Below are positions 15,237-15,733 of a stretch of 15,733 nucleotides of DNA, piece by piece. The translations under genes and the position numbers were made by a program. This DNA is from Paracoccaceae bacterium (lineage in GTDB: Bacteria; Pseudomonadota; Alphaproteobacteria; Rhodobacterales; Rhodobacteraceae), in contig WFPZ01000301.1 in NCBI GenBank assembly GCA_015487335.1, positions 1 to 15,733 of the forward strand. The letters run 5' to 3'. How positions within the stretch are numbered: position 1 is the stretch's first letter; every line of letters starts with the position of its first letter. The notes below the pieces were generated by a model. The model searched no databases. It was given only the letters and a program-made list of their open reading frames with translations, and had not been told where the DNA came from.

Positions 15237-15733
15237 TCAGGCCACCGCGGACTTTCGCTCCTGCAGAACCCGCTCGGCTTCCTTGCCGCGCAGCTCCTCG
15301 TAGTGGTCGAGCTCGGTTTCGAACCACGCGGTGCCGTGGGTCATGCCGCCCAGAGCCTGGAACAGCTCATCGCGCGCCGAGGCCGGGAGCAGGGCGCGGA
15401 AGATATCCCAGCCGCGCGCGTCCGGGTTCGGATCGAAACCCAGAACCTGCCCCTTGAGCGAGCCGATCAGCGCCACAAGGCTGCCCGAATAGGCCGAGGG
15501 CAGATGGATCGCCACCCGTTCGATCGGCTGCAGCAGCACCGGCGAGCCGGCGCGCAGGGCCTCGCGCACCCCCATCTTGCCGGCGGTGCGGAAAGCGTAG
15601 TCGGAGCTGTCCACCGAGTGGTGCTTGCCGTCGGTCAGGGTCACCGAGACGTCCACCACCGGAAAGCCCAGCGGCCCCTCCTCCAGCGCGTCCTTCGCGC
15701 CGGCCTCCACCGCCGGGATGTAGTTGCGTGGCA
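15237..15733 (-). CDS. Elongation factor G-like GTPase, C-terminal part only (5' end beyond window)
   Basis: About 165 C-terminal residues of a translation-factor GTPase are visible, reading in from the right edge as PRNYIPAVEAGAKDALEEGP. Domain IV shows GFPVVDVSVTLTDGKHHSVDSSDYAFRTA, the EF-G region that enters the ribosomal A site during translocation. Domain V follows (VLLQPIERVAIHLPSAYSG to GMTHGTAWFETELDHYEEL). Domain V keeps the DHYE ending but is divergent from housekeeping EF-G in its middle part (LGFDPNPDARGWDIFRALLPASARDEL). That suggests a second EF-G-like paralogue rather than main FusA. The GTPase domain is outside the window, so function (translocation, recycling or another role) is unresolved and no symbol is given. 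The main fusA, normally next to rpsG and tuf, is not seen here. The next gene on the minus strand is trcR. Confidence 0.85.
   Translation of the reverse strand, partial: PRNYIPAVEAGAKDALEEGPLGFPVVDVSVTLTDGKHHSVDSSDYAFRTAGKMGVREALRAGSPVLLQPIERVAIHLPSAYSGSLVALIGSLKGQVLGFDPNPDARGWDIFRALLPASARDELFQALGGMTHGTAWFETELDHYEELRGKEAERVLQERKSAVA

Overview
The window is GC-rich chromosomal DNA with densely packed genes and short intergenic gaps. It looks like an alphaproteobacterium, most likely a member of the Rhodobacteraceae or a close relative. The pointers are a membrane-anchored CycM-type cytochrome c, a two-helix-turn-helix TrcR/DUF1013 regulator, a dnaX-ybaB-recR cluster next to trcR, and a small (about 94 nt) SRP RNA. 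I saw no tRNA, rRNA, CRISPR array, insertion sequence, phage gene or plasmid function. This is a core housekeeping region, not an accessory island.

Layout. Positions 1-5474, minus strand: a yejABEF-type peptide ABC importer operon in the order yejA, yejB, yejE, yejF. The last gene runs off the left edge. Start and stop codons overlap at yejB/yejE and yejE/yejF, so these genes are probably translationally coupled. Positions 5620-6197, minus: cycM with its own terminator. Positions 6316-7149, plus: pheA (prephenate dehydratase), divergent from cycM. Positions 7158-7640, minus: an SRPBCC-fold protein convergent with pheA. Positions 7932-9794, plus: a CpdB/UshA-like metallophosphatase with no visible signal peptide. 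Positions 9841-9934, plus: the SRP RNA gene (ffs). Positions 10016-10972, plus: an agmatinase-family ureohydrolase. Positions 10980-11252, minus: a small three-helix membrane protein. Positions 11409-14188, plus: dnaX-ybaB-recR. Positions 14203-14222: a bidirectional terminator. Positions 14264-15025, minus: trcR. Positions 15237-15733, minus: the C-terminal part of an EF-G-like GTPase, cut by the right edge.

How the genes work together. YejA should capture peptides in the periplasm. YejB and YejE form the channel and YejF powers it. DnaX (clamp loader), YbaB (nucleoid-associated) and RecR (recombinational repair) form the widely conserved replication/repair cluster. The other genes are single-function units: respiration (cycM), phenylalanine synthesis (pheA), nucleotide salvage (cpdB-like), protein targeting (ffs), guanidino-compound hydrolysis (speB-like), cell-cycle transcription (trcR) and translation (EF-G-like).

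I found no convincing undescribed system. The most interesting signals are in the intergenic DNA. A 17-nt promoter-like element is shared by the ffs and cpdB-like leaders. Compact inverted repeats sit at the yejA, cycM/pheA, SRPBCC/cpdB and trcR promoters. Unusual protein features are a predicted cytoplasmic cyclic-nucleotide phosphodiesterase and a DAH-to-DSH change in the ureohydrolase metal motif.
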